Assembly (NCBI RefSeq): GCF_014698505.1
Contig: NZ_JACJTD010000013.1
Coordinates: forward strand, 106,015-170,014
Reading direction: 5' to 3'
Length of the DNA: 64,000 nt
Source: Nostoc foliaceum FACHB-393
GTDB taxonomy: Bacteria > Cyanobacteriota > Cyanobacteriia > Cyanobacteriales > Nostocaceae
Shown piece by piece: positions 28,070 to 37,576 of this stretch. A program made the position numbers and the translations under genes. The stretch's first letter is position 1; each line of letters begins with the position of its first letter. The notes under the pieces were generated by a model. It was not told where the DNA came from. It searched no databases and saw nothing but the letters and a program-made list of their open reading frames with translations.

Positions 28070-28369
28070 TGGTTGGCCAATTATGCTCACATGCCATACA
28101 CTAAGATCCGCACTATGTAGGCATTGGCATTTGCAACCATTGTTGTAGCAGCTCGTGCTGGAGGAAATATAAAGCAGGTATTGCCTGAGTTCAACGCCTT
28201 CCTGTCCGAACCCAATAACTCAATATATTTCGCCGAGCAGATTATAACAATCCTTAAAAATCCAGATATTAAAGCAAAAATGCTCAAGCAGGCTCGTCCC
28301 TCCATACTCCAAGCAAATTGGTCTCTATGGTTGGAACAGTTTGAAGAAAAACTTTACAAACTTGTTTGA
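28070..28369 (+). pseudogene. Decayed glycosyltransferase C-terminus
   Basis: The frame ALAFATIVVAARAGGNIKQ, continuing EFNAFLSEPNN and ending FEEKLYKLV, aligns along its length with the C-terminus of the glycosyltransferase at 16425-17708 (ALASGTPVVAALAPS, NGFLAEPNN, FENKLYQHV). The glutamate of the EX7E motif is replaced by a TAG stop at 28118-28120, and further upstream the similarity breaks after a GGTTGG at 28071 with about 22 bp missing. The donor domain start and the entire N-terminal domain are absent. It is a relic of a duplicated gene. Confidence 0.75.
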
Positions 28370-29033
28370 AGCCTCAAAGACATCCGAGTTTATTCAAACA
28401 TCTCAGAGCTAATTGTGACAAAAACGGCTTTGATTAATTGATGTTTATCTAATTTGCTCGTAACTTCTAGGTTACTTTGGTGTGCAGTGACGATCGCTAT
28501 TTAATCTCTAGAAGCAATCAAAACCAATTAAAAGCGATCGCTTACCTAACAATGACATTTAGCATACTTTAACTTGATACTAGTCTCAAGCAGCAATCTC
28601 AGTAGTCAAGAGAGTACCTGTATACTACATAATCAAAATTGTATTATTTTAAAATTTTTTTAGTAAAATTACTTAGTAGAATCTATAGGAATTACATTAT
28701 ATAAGCGAAATATTACCGTGATTTAGCGAAGGCATTTATATATGTAAATGGTTCATTTCAGAGAATCTACGGTAACAAAAATCAAAGCGATCGCGGTACT
28801 TTAATTTCAATAAACCTTACATTATCAGGTTAAAAAACTCAAAAAGGATGACGGATAAAGAATGTAGAAGCTCTAGCTGCTACTCGATTATAGCCTACGG
28901 CTAGTACGGTAAAGCCCTGAGGAATACCGAATCTAGTAAGCACTTTCTAGGCATCTGCGGGTCTACAGACGTTTGAGGCTAAAAACCTCTTCTTTGGGGC
29001 TTTGGTGAAGACTTATACAATGTATAGATTTTT
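28370..29033. other. Intergenic region upstream of ethylene-receptor-like kinase
   Basis: A 664-bp gap, AT-rich, with HIP1 sites near 28533 and 28787 and a diverged copy of the sequence seen at 20982-21014. From about 28855 to 29010 there are several short inverted repeats (for example TAGCCTACGGCTA and GAGGCTAAAAACCTC), which may give a structured leader for the kinase gene. No ORF is supported. Confidence 0.45.
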
Positions 29034-31010
29034 ATGATGGAATTTTTAAATAATTTTTTCTCTACTAGCCAGTTTATTCCCCACGGACATTGCTACCTCT
29101 GGAAACCAGGATTGGTGTGGTTGCATCTGGTTTCAGATGTGTTAACTGGACTTGCTTATTATTCAATTCCAGTGATGTTGGTTTATTTTGTCCGTAAACG
29201 GCGAGATGTGCCTTTCGGCTGGATATTCTTGATGTTTGGCGCATTTATTGTTGCTTGTGGCACAACCCATTTGATGGACGTGTGGACGCTTTGGCATCCT
29301 ACTTATTGGCTATCAGGGTTACTCAAAGCTATCACCGCTTTTGTCTCCGTATTAACTGCTGTACAACTTGTGCCATTAATCCCACAAGCACTGACTCTAC
29401 CTAGTCCTGCCCAACTAGAGGCTGCAAACTACCAACTCGCAAAGGAAATTGCTGAACGCATACGGACTGAGGAGGTGTTGAGAGAAAGTGAACAACGCTG
29501 GCAATTAGCTTTGCGTGGCAATAATGATGGAATTTGGGACTGGAATGTTAAAACCAATGAAGTTTTCTTCTCGATTCGCTGGAAGGAAATGCTTGGTTAT
29601 GAAGACCACGAAATTTCTAACCATTTAGATGAATGCGTGACACGAGTGCATCCTGACGAACTTGACTGGGTGACACAAACAATTCAACAGCATTTTGCTC
29701 AGAAAACACCGTTTTACACTATTGAGTATCGAATTTTATGTAAAGATGGCACTTACAAATGGATTTTGGATCGAGGTCAAGCACTGTGGGATGAAGACGG
29801 TAACGTAGTGCGGATGGTTGGCTCACATACTGACATAACTGAGCGCAAGCAAGCAGAGGAGGCACTGAGTAATCTACTTAACCAACTAGAAATCATAGTT
29901 GAACAACGAACAGCAGAGTTAACAAGAATTAATCAATCACTACAGGCAGAAATTACTGAACGCCACCGAATGGAACAAGCATTGCGAGAAAGCGAACAGC
30001 GATTTCGTGCTGCATTCCATCAAGCTGCTGTTGGCATCGCCCATGTAGCAATAGATGGAAGTTGGTTGTTAGTTAATCAGAGGCTTTGTGATATTCTCGG
30101 TTACACACCCGAAGAACTACAGTTGCTAAGTTTCCAAGATATTACTCACCCAGATGATCTTAGCGCCGACCTGAAATATATTGACCATATTTTAGCAGAT
30201 AATATTCAAACTTACTCGATGGAAAAGCGCTATTTCTGCAAAGATACTTCCATAGTTTGGGTTAATCTCACTGTGTCTTTAATGCGCGAACTTAGTGGGG
30301 AGCCAAAGTATTTTATTTCTGTGGTCGAAGACATTAGCGAACGGCAAGCCGCGCAGCGCGATCGCAAGCAGTGGGAAGAGCAAATCCAAGCATCACTTTT
30401 AGAAAAAGAGGTGTTATTAAAAGAAATTTACCATCGTGTCAAAAATAATTTACAGGTTATTTCTAGTCTGTTAAGCTTGCAATCTGCTTATATTAAAGAT
30501 AAACACGATTTGATAATATTCAAACAAAGCCAGCAGCGGATTGCATCAATGGCTTTAGTTCACGAAAAATTGTATCAGTCTCAAGACTTGGCAAGAATTA
30601 ATTTTGGTGAATATATTCGAGATTTGGTAGCAAGTTTATTTAGTGCATATGAAGTAAACGAAGATGCGATCGCTCTGACAATAAATATCGATGATCATGT
30701 ATTTCTAGGCTTGGATACAGCAATTCCTTGTAGCTTAATCATCCATGAGCTTGTCTCAAATTCATTGAAATATGCGTTTCCTTCAGGTAGAAATGGTATA
30801 ATTTATATCGGAATTAAAAAAAATAATGAATATGAAGCCACACTTGTAGTTAGCGATAATGGAATTGGTTTACCATCAAATTTTAATTTCAAAAACATGG
30901 CTTCTTTAGGCTGGCAGTTAGTAGATGCTTTAACCAATCAACTTGGAGGAAATATCAATATCCAAGGTGCTAGGGGAGTAGAGTGTGATCTAACGTTTGC
31001 ATTAATTTAA
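29034..31010 (+). CDS. Ethylene-receptor-like PAS histidine kinase
   Basis: A 658-aa membrane sensor. The N-terminal ~110 residues hold three membrane helices resembling the plant ETR1 ethylene-binding domain. Asp35, Ala41, Tyr42, Ile45, Pro46, Phe68, Ile72, Cys75 and His79 match ETR1 D25, A31, Y32, I35, P36, F58, I62, C65 and H69 at a constant offset of ten; Cys and His are the Cu(I) ligands. A coiled segment, PAS+PAC (~155-280), a second coiled segment and PAS+PAC (~320-450) follow. The kinase is of the HisKA_2 type, with phospho-acceptor His467 in [10 protein letters not shown] and an ATPase with VSNSLKYAF and DNGIGLP. It is followed 18 bp later by a REC-PAS-kinase gene, a pairing like Synechocystis slr1212/slr1213. 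Confidence 0.88.
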   Translation: MMEFLNNFFSTSQFIPHGHCYLWKPGLVWLHLVSDVLTGLAYYSIPVMLVYFVRKRRDVPFGWIFLMFGAFIVACGTTHLMDVWTLWHPTYWLSGLLKAITAFVSVLTAVQLVPLIPQALTLPSPAQLEAANYQLAKEIAERIRTEEVLRESEQRWQLALRGNNDGIWDWNVKTNEVFFSIRWKEMLGYEDHEISNHLDECVTRVHPDELDWVTQTIQQHFAQKTPFYTIEYRILCKDGTYKWILDRGQALWDEDGNVVRMVGSHTDITERKQAEEALSNLLNQLEIIVEQRTAELTRINQSLQAEITERHRMEQALRESEQRFRAAFHQAAVGIAHVAIDGSWLLVNQRLCDILGYTPEELQLLSFQDITHPDDLSADLKYIDHILADNIQTYSMEKRYFCKDTSIVWVNLTVSLMRELSGEPKYFISVVEDISERQAAQRDRKQWEEQIQASLLEKEVLLKEIYHRVKNNLQVISSLLSLQSAYIKDKHDLIIFKQSQQRIASMALVHEKLYQSQDLARINFGEYIRDLVASLFSAYEVNEDAIALTINIDDHVFLGLDTAIPCSLIIHELVSNSLKYAFPSGRNGIIYIGIKKNNEYEATLVVSDNGIGLPSNFNFKNMASLGWQLVDALTNQLGGNINIQGARGVECDLTFALI

Positions 31011-31028
31011 ATATAAAATTACTATAGT

Positions 31029-32543
31029 ATGACAAACGCAAAAATTTTAGTTGTGGAAGATGAAGCTATTGTTGCTAAAGATTTACAGCATCGACTTATA
31101 AAATTTGGTTACACGGTTTCTGCTATCGCTTCTTCAGGAGAAGAAGCAATTAATAAAGCGGTAGAAATATGCCCAGATATAGTGCTAATGGATATTAAAC
31201 TAAAAGGTTCAATGGACGGGATAGAAGCTGCCCAAGAAATCTATAAGCGTTTGGATATTCCAGTAATTTATTTGACTGCTTATGCAGATGAAAAGACGTT
31301 AGAACGAGCCAAAATAACTGAGCCGTTTGGCTACATTCTGAAACATTTTAAAGAAAAAGAATTACAAATAAATATTGAAATAACTCTTACAAAGCATGGT
31401 TTAGAAAGGCAATTAAAAGTCAACCAAAAATGGCTAGATGCACTTTTAAGAAGTATCGGTGATGGTGTGATTGCTAGCGATCTTAAAGAATTGGTAATTT
31501 TTATGAATCCTGTTGCTGAAAATCTAACCGGATGGAAACAAGAAGAAGCTTGTGGCAGAAATTCATCAGAAGTATTCAATATTGCCAATGCAGAAACTCA
31601 TAATCCTATTGAAAGCCCAATCATCAAAGTTCTTCAAGATGGTATTATAGTCAGTCTCCCAGCAGAAACTATTTTGATTGCTAAAGATGGTGCAGAAAGA
31701 CCAATTGATGACAGCGCTGCACCAATTAAAGATGATAAAGATAATATTACAGGCGCTGTGTTAGTTTTTCGAGATATTACTGAGCACAAACGAGCGATTG
31801 AGGCGCGTAAAAAGCAAATTGAGCAAGAGCAACTTGTGATCCAATGGGAGGAAATAAATCAACTCAAAAATGATTTTTTGAATTTGGTTTCCCACGAACT
31901 GCGATCGCCTCTGAGTAACATGAAGATGATGATTCAAATGATACAATTATCTCCTGGTACTGAGGAAGCTCAACGCTATCTACAGCTGATGGACAGTGAG
32001 TGCGATCGCGAACTAGGATTAATTAACGATTTACTAGACTTACAACGCCTGGAAAGTTCATCCTATCCAGTTATTACACCTGATGCGTTAGTCTTACAAC
32101 AGTGGATACTTTGGGTTATTGAGCCGTTTCAAATCCGTGTTCAAGAACATCAGCAAACTTTACAGCTAAATCTCCCTTCAAATCTCCCGCCGCTATTCTC
32201 AGATGGCATTAGTTTGGAACGGATCTTAGTAGAATTGCTCAATAATGCCTGTAAATACACACCTGCGGGTGGTGAAATTAACCTAAGTGTACATCACAAT
32301 TCCTCGGAAACGCCCGCAAAAACTATTATTACTACCAGTAATTCGGCAGAAATTCCGATAACAGAGTTACCACAAATCTTTGAGAAATTTTATCGCATCC
32401 CCAATGCAGACATCTGGAATCAAGGTGGTTCGGGATTAGGTTTACCCATAGTGCAGAAATTAGTCGAACAACTGCAAGGAAACATTCAAGTAGAAAGCGG
32501 TAACGGATGGACGACATTCACGCTCACATTAACTGACTTATAG
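31029..32543 (+). CDS. Hybrid REC-PAS-histidine kinase
   Basis: 504 aa. Residues 5-120 are a receiver with the phospho-acceptor Asp55 (VLMDIK); the usual Lys-Pro pair is Lys-His (ILKHF). A PAS domain covers ~135-265. HisKA has SHELRSP (His about 289) and the HATPase has NNACKYTPAGG and GSGLGLPIV. It lacks a DNA-binding domain, so output goes by phosphotransfer. It directly follows the ethylene-receptor-like kinase and is the likely partner in its relay. Confidence 0.87.
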   Translation: MTNAKILVVEDEAIVAKDLQHRLIKFGYTVSAIASSGEEAINKAVEICPDIVLMDIKLKGSMDGIEAAQEIYKRLDIPVIYLTAYADEKTLERAKITEPFGYILKHFKEKELQINIEITLTKHGLERQLKVNQKWLDALLRSIGDGVIASDLKELVIFMNPVAENLTGWKQEEACGRNSSEVFNIANAETHNPIESPIIKVLQDGIIVSLPAETILIAKDGAERPIDDSAAPIKDDKDNITGAVLVFRDITEHKRAIEARKKQIEQEQLVIQWEEINQLKNDFLNLVSHELRSPLSNMKMMIQMIQLSPGTEEAQRYLQLMDSECDRELGLINDLLDLQRLESSSYPVITPDALVLQQWILWVIEPFQIRVQEHQQTLQLNLPSNLPPLFSDGISLERILVELLNNACKYTPAGGEINLSVHHNSSETPAKTIITTSNSAEIPITELPQIFEKFYRIPNADIWNQGGSGLGLPIVQKLVEQLQGNIQVESGNGWTTFTLTLTDL

Positions 32544-32584
32544 GTTTTTAGCTTCTATTAAAAATTGATGGAATTTTTGCTACA

Positions 32585-32686
32585 TATAGCGGTTCTCGTT
32601 TACGTGAGGTACACCCGTAGGGGCACGGCATTGCCGTGCCCCTACACCTGGCGATATAATAACGTACCGCATTGGGAACCGCTATA
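32585..32686. mobile_element. MITE-like fold-back element, ~102 bp
   Basis: Terminal inverted repeats TATAGCGGTTC (32585-32595) and GAACCGCTATA (32676-32686) are perfect over 11 bp. Inside is a perfect 14-bp palindrome arm GTAGGGGCACGGCA and its complement around one base (32617-32645). This is the form of the small palindromic elements common in Nostoc genomes. It sits between the kinase gene and the truncated argJ and may mark the breakpoint. Confidence 0.7.
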
Positions 32687-32727
32687 TACGCTGCTAGAGG
32701 CGTATATCGACACGTCCCTATAGATGA

Positions 32728-33159
32728 TTGATGTGTCGCAAAGATTTTTGTAAATGCTATGAGATAATTACAGGAATTACGCAAAATAATGAAAAAACTG
32801 TAGATTCAGCGATTAACTATACACAAGCTAAAACAGTAGCTAAAGCAATTGTAAATTCACCATTAGTAAAAACCGCCGTTTATGGAGCAGATCCGAATTG
32901 GGGACGAGTTGCTATGGCTATAGGCAAATGCGAAAATGAACACCAGATAAATCCAGAACGAGTTGTTATTAGTTTTGATAACGTAAAAGTTTATCCTAAT
33001 AGCTTAACTGATGAAAATCTAGAACAGTTGCGGCAAATTATGTCCAAAGATAAAGTAGATATTCATGTTAGCCTCAATATTGGGGAAGCCTCTGCAACTG
33101 TATGGGGTTGTGATCTTTCAGAGGGTTATATAGAAATTAATGGCAAATACTCAACTTGA
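32728..33159 (+). pseudogene. argJ: argJ C-terminal remnant (ornithine/glutamate acetyltransferase)
   Basis: From about 32790 the frame matches the C-terminal part of ArgJ: AKAIVNSPLVKTAVYGADPN, then WGRVAMAIGK, and the end SATVWGCDLSEGYIEINGKY. The first ~260 residues of ArgJ are missing, including the ATML-type autocleavage site whose Thr is the nucleophile, so it cannot carry out the acetyl transfer. The N-terminal residues of the open frame (MCRKDFCKC...) are not ArgJ-like. A fold-back element lies 42 bp upstream. An intact argJ is expected elsewhere in the genome. Confidence 0.82.
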
Positions 33160-33242
33160 TTAACAAGAAGAACCAGATTATTGTCTGGATGTATTGTGAC
33201 AATTGATGCCAATGGTTGCCAGAAATAGATTCTTAGTTTAAT

Positions 33243-34346
33243 CTACACGCTCCTGATACCTAACATTTGTCTCCTAACAAGAGCATGGCCAGATTGAACA
33301 TCAAACCAATGAATATCCTCAGGGGGCAATGCTAGTGTAATATCCTCGCCACTCCAATTTTGGTCTGTTGGCAACAAAGCACGTATCGTAATCGCTTCCG
33401 TTTGTGAACCCTGAATCTTAACACTGACCAAATAGTGCATACCCAAGTTTTCCACTAAAAATACTTGCCCTTGGATAGTCTGTGTATCACCTGGTTGAGC
33501 AATGCGAACATCTTCTGGGCGGATTCCTAAAACAATCTGCGGTGGTACTGTTGGTATATTGGGGAGAAGTACTTGGAAGTTACCGGCGATCGCATATTGT
33601 CCCTTACAAGGTAGAGTCAGCAAATTCATTTGCGGACTACCAACAAATCCAGCCACAAATAGATTAGCTGGATGGTTATAGATGCGCTCAGGCGGGTCAA
33701 GTTGCTGGACATAACCATCGTTGAGCAATGCAACTTTCGTGGAAAGCGTCATCGCTTCGGTTTGGTCGTGGGTAACGTAGACAACCGGAACTTTTTGTGC
33801 TGCAAAAATTTGCTTGATATCGGCTCGGACTCGTTCCCGCAGAAGTGCATCCAGGTTACTTAAAGGTTCATCCAGCAGGTACACATCGGCATTACGCACC
33901 AAAGCACGACCGACAGCAACCCTTTGGCGTTGACCTCCAGACATTTGGCCAGGCTTACGGTTCATTAACTCTGCTAATCCCAAAACTTCTGCTACTTCTG
34001 CCACTCGATGTTTAATTTCTGTAGGTGGTACTTTTTTCAGCTTGAGTCCAGAAGCAAGGTTTTCGTACACCGTCATGTGGGGATAAAGTGCATAGCTTTG
34101 AAATACCATTGCAATATTGCGATCGGCTGCTCGTTTATAGGTGACATCCACATCCCCAATCTTGATCTGACCGCGAGTAGGTTCTTCAAGACCCGCAATC
34201 ATTCGTAGGACGGTGGATTTGCCACAGCCAGAAGGGCCAAGTAAAGTGAGAAACTCATCGTTATCTACAGTTAAGCTAACGTCTTTGACAGGGACGACTT
34301 TAGGATTATAGGTTTTGTTTAAGTTTTTGAGTTCGAGTTTAGCCAT
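33243..34346 (-). CDS. Carbohydrate ABC importer ATPase (MalK/UgpC type)
   Basis: A 367-aa ATPase. Walker A is GPSGCGKST, the signature is MSGGQRQRV, Walker B is VYLLDEPLSNLD and the switch His is YVTHD. The C-terminal ~130 residues are the OB-fold/TOBE regulatory domain of the MalK/UgpC class (VLGIRPEDVR). It is the last gene of a four-gene minus-strand operon with a binding protein and two permeases, 8 bp after the second permease. It powers uptake of a sugar or sugar-like solute. Confidence 0.92.
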   Translation of the reverse strand: MAKLELKNLNKTYNPKVVPVKDVSLTVDNDEFLTLLGPSGCGKSTVLRMIAGLEEPTRGQIKIGDVDVTYKRAADRNIAMVFQSYALYPHMTVYENLASGLKLKKVPPTEIKHRVAEVAEVLGLAELMNRKPGQMSGGQRQRVAVGRALVRNADVYLLDEPLSNLDALLRERVRADIKQIFAAQKVPVVYVTHDQTEAMTLSTKVALLNDGYVQQLDPPERIYNHPANLFVAGFVGSPQMNLLTLPCKGQYAIAGNFQVLLPNIPTVPPQIVLGIRPEDVRIAQPGDTQTIQGQVFLVENLGMHYLVSVKIQGSQTEAITIRALLPTDQNWSGEDITLALPPEDIHWFDVQSGHALVRRQMLGIRSV

Positions 34347-34354
34347 TTTGATTT

Positions 34355-35239
34355 TTATCCTTTGACAGCACCAGCGGTAAGACCTTGGACAATCCGGCGC
34401 TGGAAAAACAAAACTAGTAAAATTAGGGGTAACGTCCCCACGACAGTTGCAGCAGCGATCGCACCATAGGGAATTTCAAATACTGTCGCACCACCCAACT
34501 GAGCCGCAGCAACGGGAATTGTCTTCAACTCTTCACGCGTCATAAACGTGAGAGCGAAGATAAACTCGTTCCAAGCAAAAATAAAGGTGAGAATTCCAGT
34601 AGTCACCAAGGCGGGAAGGGTCATAGGCAAAACGATTTGCCATAGTAGTTGAAAAGTATTGTAGCCATCGACCCTAGCGGAATCTTCCAAATCTTTTGGC
34701 AATTGTTGGAAAAAGCTTCTAAGCACCAAAATTGTCAGCGGTAAATTGATCGCAGTATATGGTATAATGAGCGCCAAATAATTGTTGCCCAATCTAAGCG
34801 CCTGGATAATTTCTAACAGTCCTAAGAACAAGAGAATTCCAGGAAATAAGGTAACAATTAGAATGCTGGCAAGGATAGCTCTTTCACCCCAAGGGCGTAA
34901 CCGTGCCAGAGCATAAGCCGCAGGTGCGCCGATCGCTAAAGATACAGCTGTGGAAGTAATCGACACAAAGGCGCTGTTGAAGATGTAGCGCCAAAATGGA
35001 CGACGGGTGAATAATTCAATGTAGTGATTGAAAGTGAATCGTGTCGGGAAATAGACAGTAGGAACGGCGGCAATATCCTCATTCACTTTAAAGGAGGTCA
35101 GCAATTGCCATAAGGCTGGGGCTAGGCTGAATAGCACTATTAATACAACTATGATGAACAGCAAGATTTTTTTCAGAGAAAACTTGTTTCCCACTGTTCG
35201 TTTTGGAATCGTTGGAACTGCTTCTGGAGTTACACTCAT
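34355..35239 (-). CDS. Sugar ABC transporter permease, MalG type
   Basis: 294 aa with six predicted membrane helices. The cytoplasmic EAA loop DLEDSARVDGYNTFQLLWQI contacts the ATPase. The length and N-terminal helix arrangement fit the MalG/CUT1 family. It lies 3 bp after the MalF-like permease gene and belongs to the same operon. Confidence 0.92.
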   Translation of the reverse strand: MSVTPEAVPTIPKRTVGNKFSLKKILLFIIVVLIVLFSLAPALWQLLTSFKVNEDIAAVPTVYFPTRFTFNHYIELFTRRPFWRYIFNSAFVSITSTAVSLAIGAPAAYALARLRPWGERAILASILIVTLFPGILLFLGLLEIIQALRLGNNYLALIIPYTAINLPLTILVLRSFFQQLPKDLEDSARVDGYNTFQLLWQIVLPMTLPALVTTGILTFIFAWNEFIFALTFMTREELKTIPVAAAQLGGATVFEIPYGAIAAATVVGTLPLILLVLFFQRRIVQGLTAGAVKG

Positions 35240-35242
35240 GGG

Positions 35243-36154
35243 TTAAATGGCTCCTGATGTTTTGGCACGGTATTTGTTAAGCAAGAAACTAGCGATCGCC
35301 ACCGCAGCAATTAATATTAAAAATGTCACCACTACAAGGGCTGCTCCATAACCAAAATCTAAGTAGCGCATCACCGTCGAGTAAATGTACAATGACACCA
35401 CTTCCGTAGCGCCACCAGGGCCACCTCCAGTCATCACAGCAATCAAGTCGAAAATTCCGAAAGCTTGAGCAAACCGAAATAGCACTGCAATTAAGATTTG
35501 CGGCAGCAGCAATGGCAGGGTAATATTGCGGAAGCTTTGCCAAGCAGTTGCCCCATCGACCGAGTAAGCTTCATAGAGGTCTTGTGATATCGACTGTAAG
35601 CCAGCTAGCAGCAGGATACTGATAAATGGCGTAGTTTTCCAAACATCAGCAAAAACCACTGCTATCATCGCCAGCGTTGGATCTCCTAACCAGTTAATCC
35701 CAGTTTCAATCAGTCCCAACCGCCGCAGAATATCGTTCACAACCCCAAACTGGTCGTTAAAAATCCAAGCCCACGCCAGACCAATTAGAGCGGTAGGCAA
35801 AGCCCAAGGTATAATCGCGGTTGTACGCACTATGCCCCGGCCAAAAAACGCCTGGTTGAGAACTAGGGCAACCCCCAGTCCTAGCAGTAGTTCTGAGATT
35901 ACGGATGCTGTTGTGAAGACGGTTGTCGCCCACAAACTCTGCCAAAAACGACCATCCCCCGCCATCCGCACATAATTGTCCAAACCAGAGAATACGGGTT
36001 GTAGCTCTGTTCCCAGATTTCTAGTAAATACGCTTAACCAAAATGCTCGTAAAATCGGGTAGGCAAATACAAACAACAGCAGCAGTAATGCGGGTGTTAA
36101 TAAAATCCATGCTGTCTGTTGTTCTCGACTTCTGAGTGTATTTAAATTTGTCAT
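35243..36154 (-). CDS. Sugar ABC transporter permease, MalF type
   Basis: 303 aa with six predicted helices and the EAA loop DLYEAYSVDGATAWQSFRNI. It fits the short MalF/UgpA-like permeases of CUT1 importers. Its ATG (MTNLNTLRSREQQT) lies in a run of TGACAAA heptamers on the minus strand, so the translation start region has been shaped by a tandem repeat. It pairs with the adjacent MalG-type permease. Confidence 0.91.
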   Translation of the reverse strand: MTNLNTLRSREQQTAWILLTPALLLLLFVFAYPILRAFWLSVFTRNLGTELQPVFSGLDNYVRMAGDGRFWQSLWATTVFTTASVISELLLGLGVALVLNQAFFGRGIVRTTAIIPWALPTALIGLAWAWIFNDQFGVVNDILRRLGLIETGINWLGDPTLAMIAVVFADVWKTTPFISILLLAGLQSISQDLYEAYSVDGATAWQSFRNITLPLLLPQILIAVLFRFAQAFGIFDLIAVMTGGGPGGATEVVSLYIYSTVMRYLDFGYGAALVVVTFLILIAAVAIASFLLNKYRAKTSGAI

Positions 36155-36212
36155 TTGTCATAAGGCATTGGTCATTGGGCATTGGCAAAGAGGAGGCAGA
36201 AAGCACAAGTTG

Positions 36213-36261
36213 TTTAATTTTTAATTTTTAATTTTTAATTTTTAATTTTTAATTTTTAATT
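36213..36261. repeat. AT-rich heptamer repeat at gene end
   Basis: About seven copies of a 7-bp unit (TTTTTAA) run from 36213 to 36261. Read on the minus strand, it encodes the last residues (LKIKN) and the TAA stop of the solute-binding protein gene, then continues into the gap before the permease gene. Confidence 0.85.
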
Positions 36262-37576
36262 GCTTTCCCCCTGCTCCCAGCAGTCGGCGCGTTTCAGCAG
36301 CAGCAGCTTGCATTGCGCGTTCAGAATTCATCCGACCGGATAGGGCGGCGCTGAGATAACGCTGTAAAATATCTGAGGTCTGGGCATATTGCGCGATCGG
36401 CGGACGTAAAACTGCATTGTCCACGACCTCCAATAACTGCGGATAGTGTGGGTATTTAGCAACAATCTCTGGATCTGTAAACAAATCCCGGCGACTTGGC
36501 ACATAGCCTGCGGTCAAAATGAATCGGCGCTGTGCTTCTCGACTGGTAAAATATTGAATTGCTTTCCAAGCCTCTTTGGGATGTCTAGAGGTTTTAGAAA
36601 TCCCTAAACCCCAGCCCCCTAGACAAGCTGCTCCTGTCTGTCCAGGAGCGTGAACCATCGGTTTAATCGCAATTTTGCCCCGGATTGGCGAATTTTCTGC
36701 CTGGGCTAAAGGCCACGCATAAGGCCAACTGCGTAAAAACGCTACTTGACCACTTTGGAATAAGCGCCGGGTATCTTCTTCCTGGTAAGTCGTGACTCCA
36801 GGAGGAGAAACGCCTTCTTTAACGGTACTACGCAAAAACTCAATGGCTCGTAATGTTTCTGGTCGATCTAGTCCAACTTCGAGGGTGTCGGCATTAACCC
36901 AGAAGCCACCAAAGCCATCGAGGACTTCTGCAAACATCGCCACAAGTCCTTCATATTGGCGACCCTGCCAAACATAGCCCCAATTCACCTCGTCTTTCTT
37001 CTGCAAGACTTGGGAAATTCGGATCAAATCATCAAAGGTTTCTGGCGGTTTCAATCCTGCTTGTTTGATTAAATCTTCCCGGTAGTAGAGCATTCCTACG
37101 TCGGAACGCACTGGAATGCGGTACAGCTTGTCTTGGTAACGTCCCCCTTCTACATCCTGGGATGAAAATGCTGCCAACTCCTCTTTAGAAATGCGATCGC
37201 CTAAAGGTAGCAACCATCCAGCAGCAGCAAACTTGGATGTCCAGATCACATCCATATTGATCAGGTCATAAGGGGATTCACCCAAGATAAAAGATGAGGT
37301 ATATAGGTCTTCGAGCAAATTTGTGGCATTCGGCCCTTCAACTAGGTTAATGCGAATACCTGGGTTCTCAGCCTCAAAGTCTCTAATTAAACCCTGCCTC
37401 CAAGGTTGGGCATCAGGGGCAGTCATTAACAGATTGAGGATAACTGGTTGCTGCGAGAGTGCTACCCAACTGAACAATATAATGCTCAAAAGAGTTGCTA
37501 GGAAAACCCCTATATGTAAATAACTTCGTTTTTGGATGAATTTTTGCAACTTGTTTATTGGCTTTCGGTACAACAT
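36242..37576 (-). CDS. Sugar ABC transporter solute-binding protein
   Basis: About 444 aa, a family 1 extracellular solute-binding protein (MalE-like). The N-terminus has a positively charged stretch and one hydrophobic segment (IGVFLATLLSIILFSWVAL), which is a signal peptide or anchor without a clear lipobox. The body contains PYDLINMDVIWTSKFAAAGW, and CLGGWGLGISKTSRHPKEAW, typical of sugar-binding lobes. ATG 37576 is preferred over the GTG two codons upstream. The first gene of a four-gene importer operon (binding protein, MalF, MalG, MalK types). The ligand cannot be deduced; trehalose/maltose-type disaccharides are common for this class. Its C-terminus and stop come from a heptamer repeat. 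Confidence 0.9.
   Translation of the reverse strand: MLYRKPINKLQKFIQKRSYLHIGVFLATLLSIILFSWVALSQQPVILNLLMTAPDAQPWRQGLIRDFEAENPGIRINLVEGPNATNLLEDLYTSSFILGESPYDLINMDVIWTSKFAAAGWLLPLGDRISKEELAAFSSQDVEGGRYQDKLYRIPVRSDVGMLYYREDLIKQAGLKPPETFDDLIRISQVLQKKDEVNWGYVWQGRQYEGLVAMFAEVLDGFGGFWVNADTLEVGLDRPETLRAIEFLRSTVKEGVSPPGVTTYQEEDTRRLFQSGQVAFLRSWPYAWPLAQAENSPIRGKIAIKPMVHAPGQTGAACLGGWGLGISKTSRHPKEAWKAIQYFTSREAQRRFILTAGYVPSRRDLFTDPEIVAKYPHYPQLLEVVDNAVLRPPIAQYAQTSDILQRYLSAALSGRMNSERAMQAAAAETRRLLGAGGKQLKIKN

Noticed and set aside
32728..33159. A functional short ArgJ
   Set aside because: It lacks the first two thirds, including the autocleavage Thr, and its N-terminal residues are unrelated.
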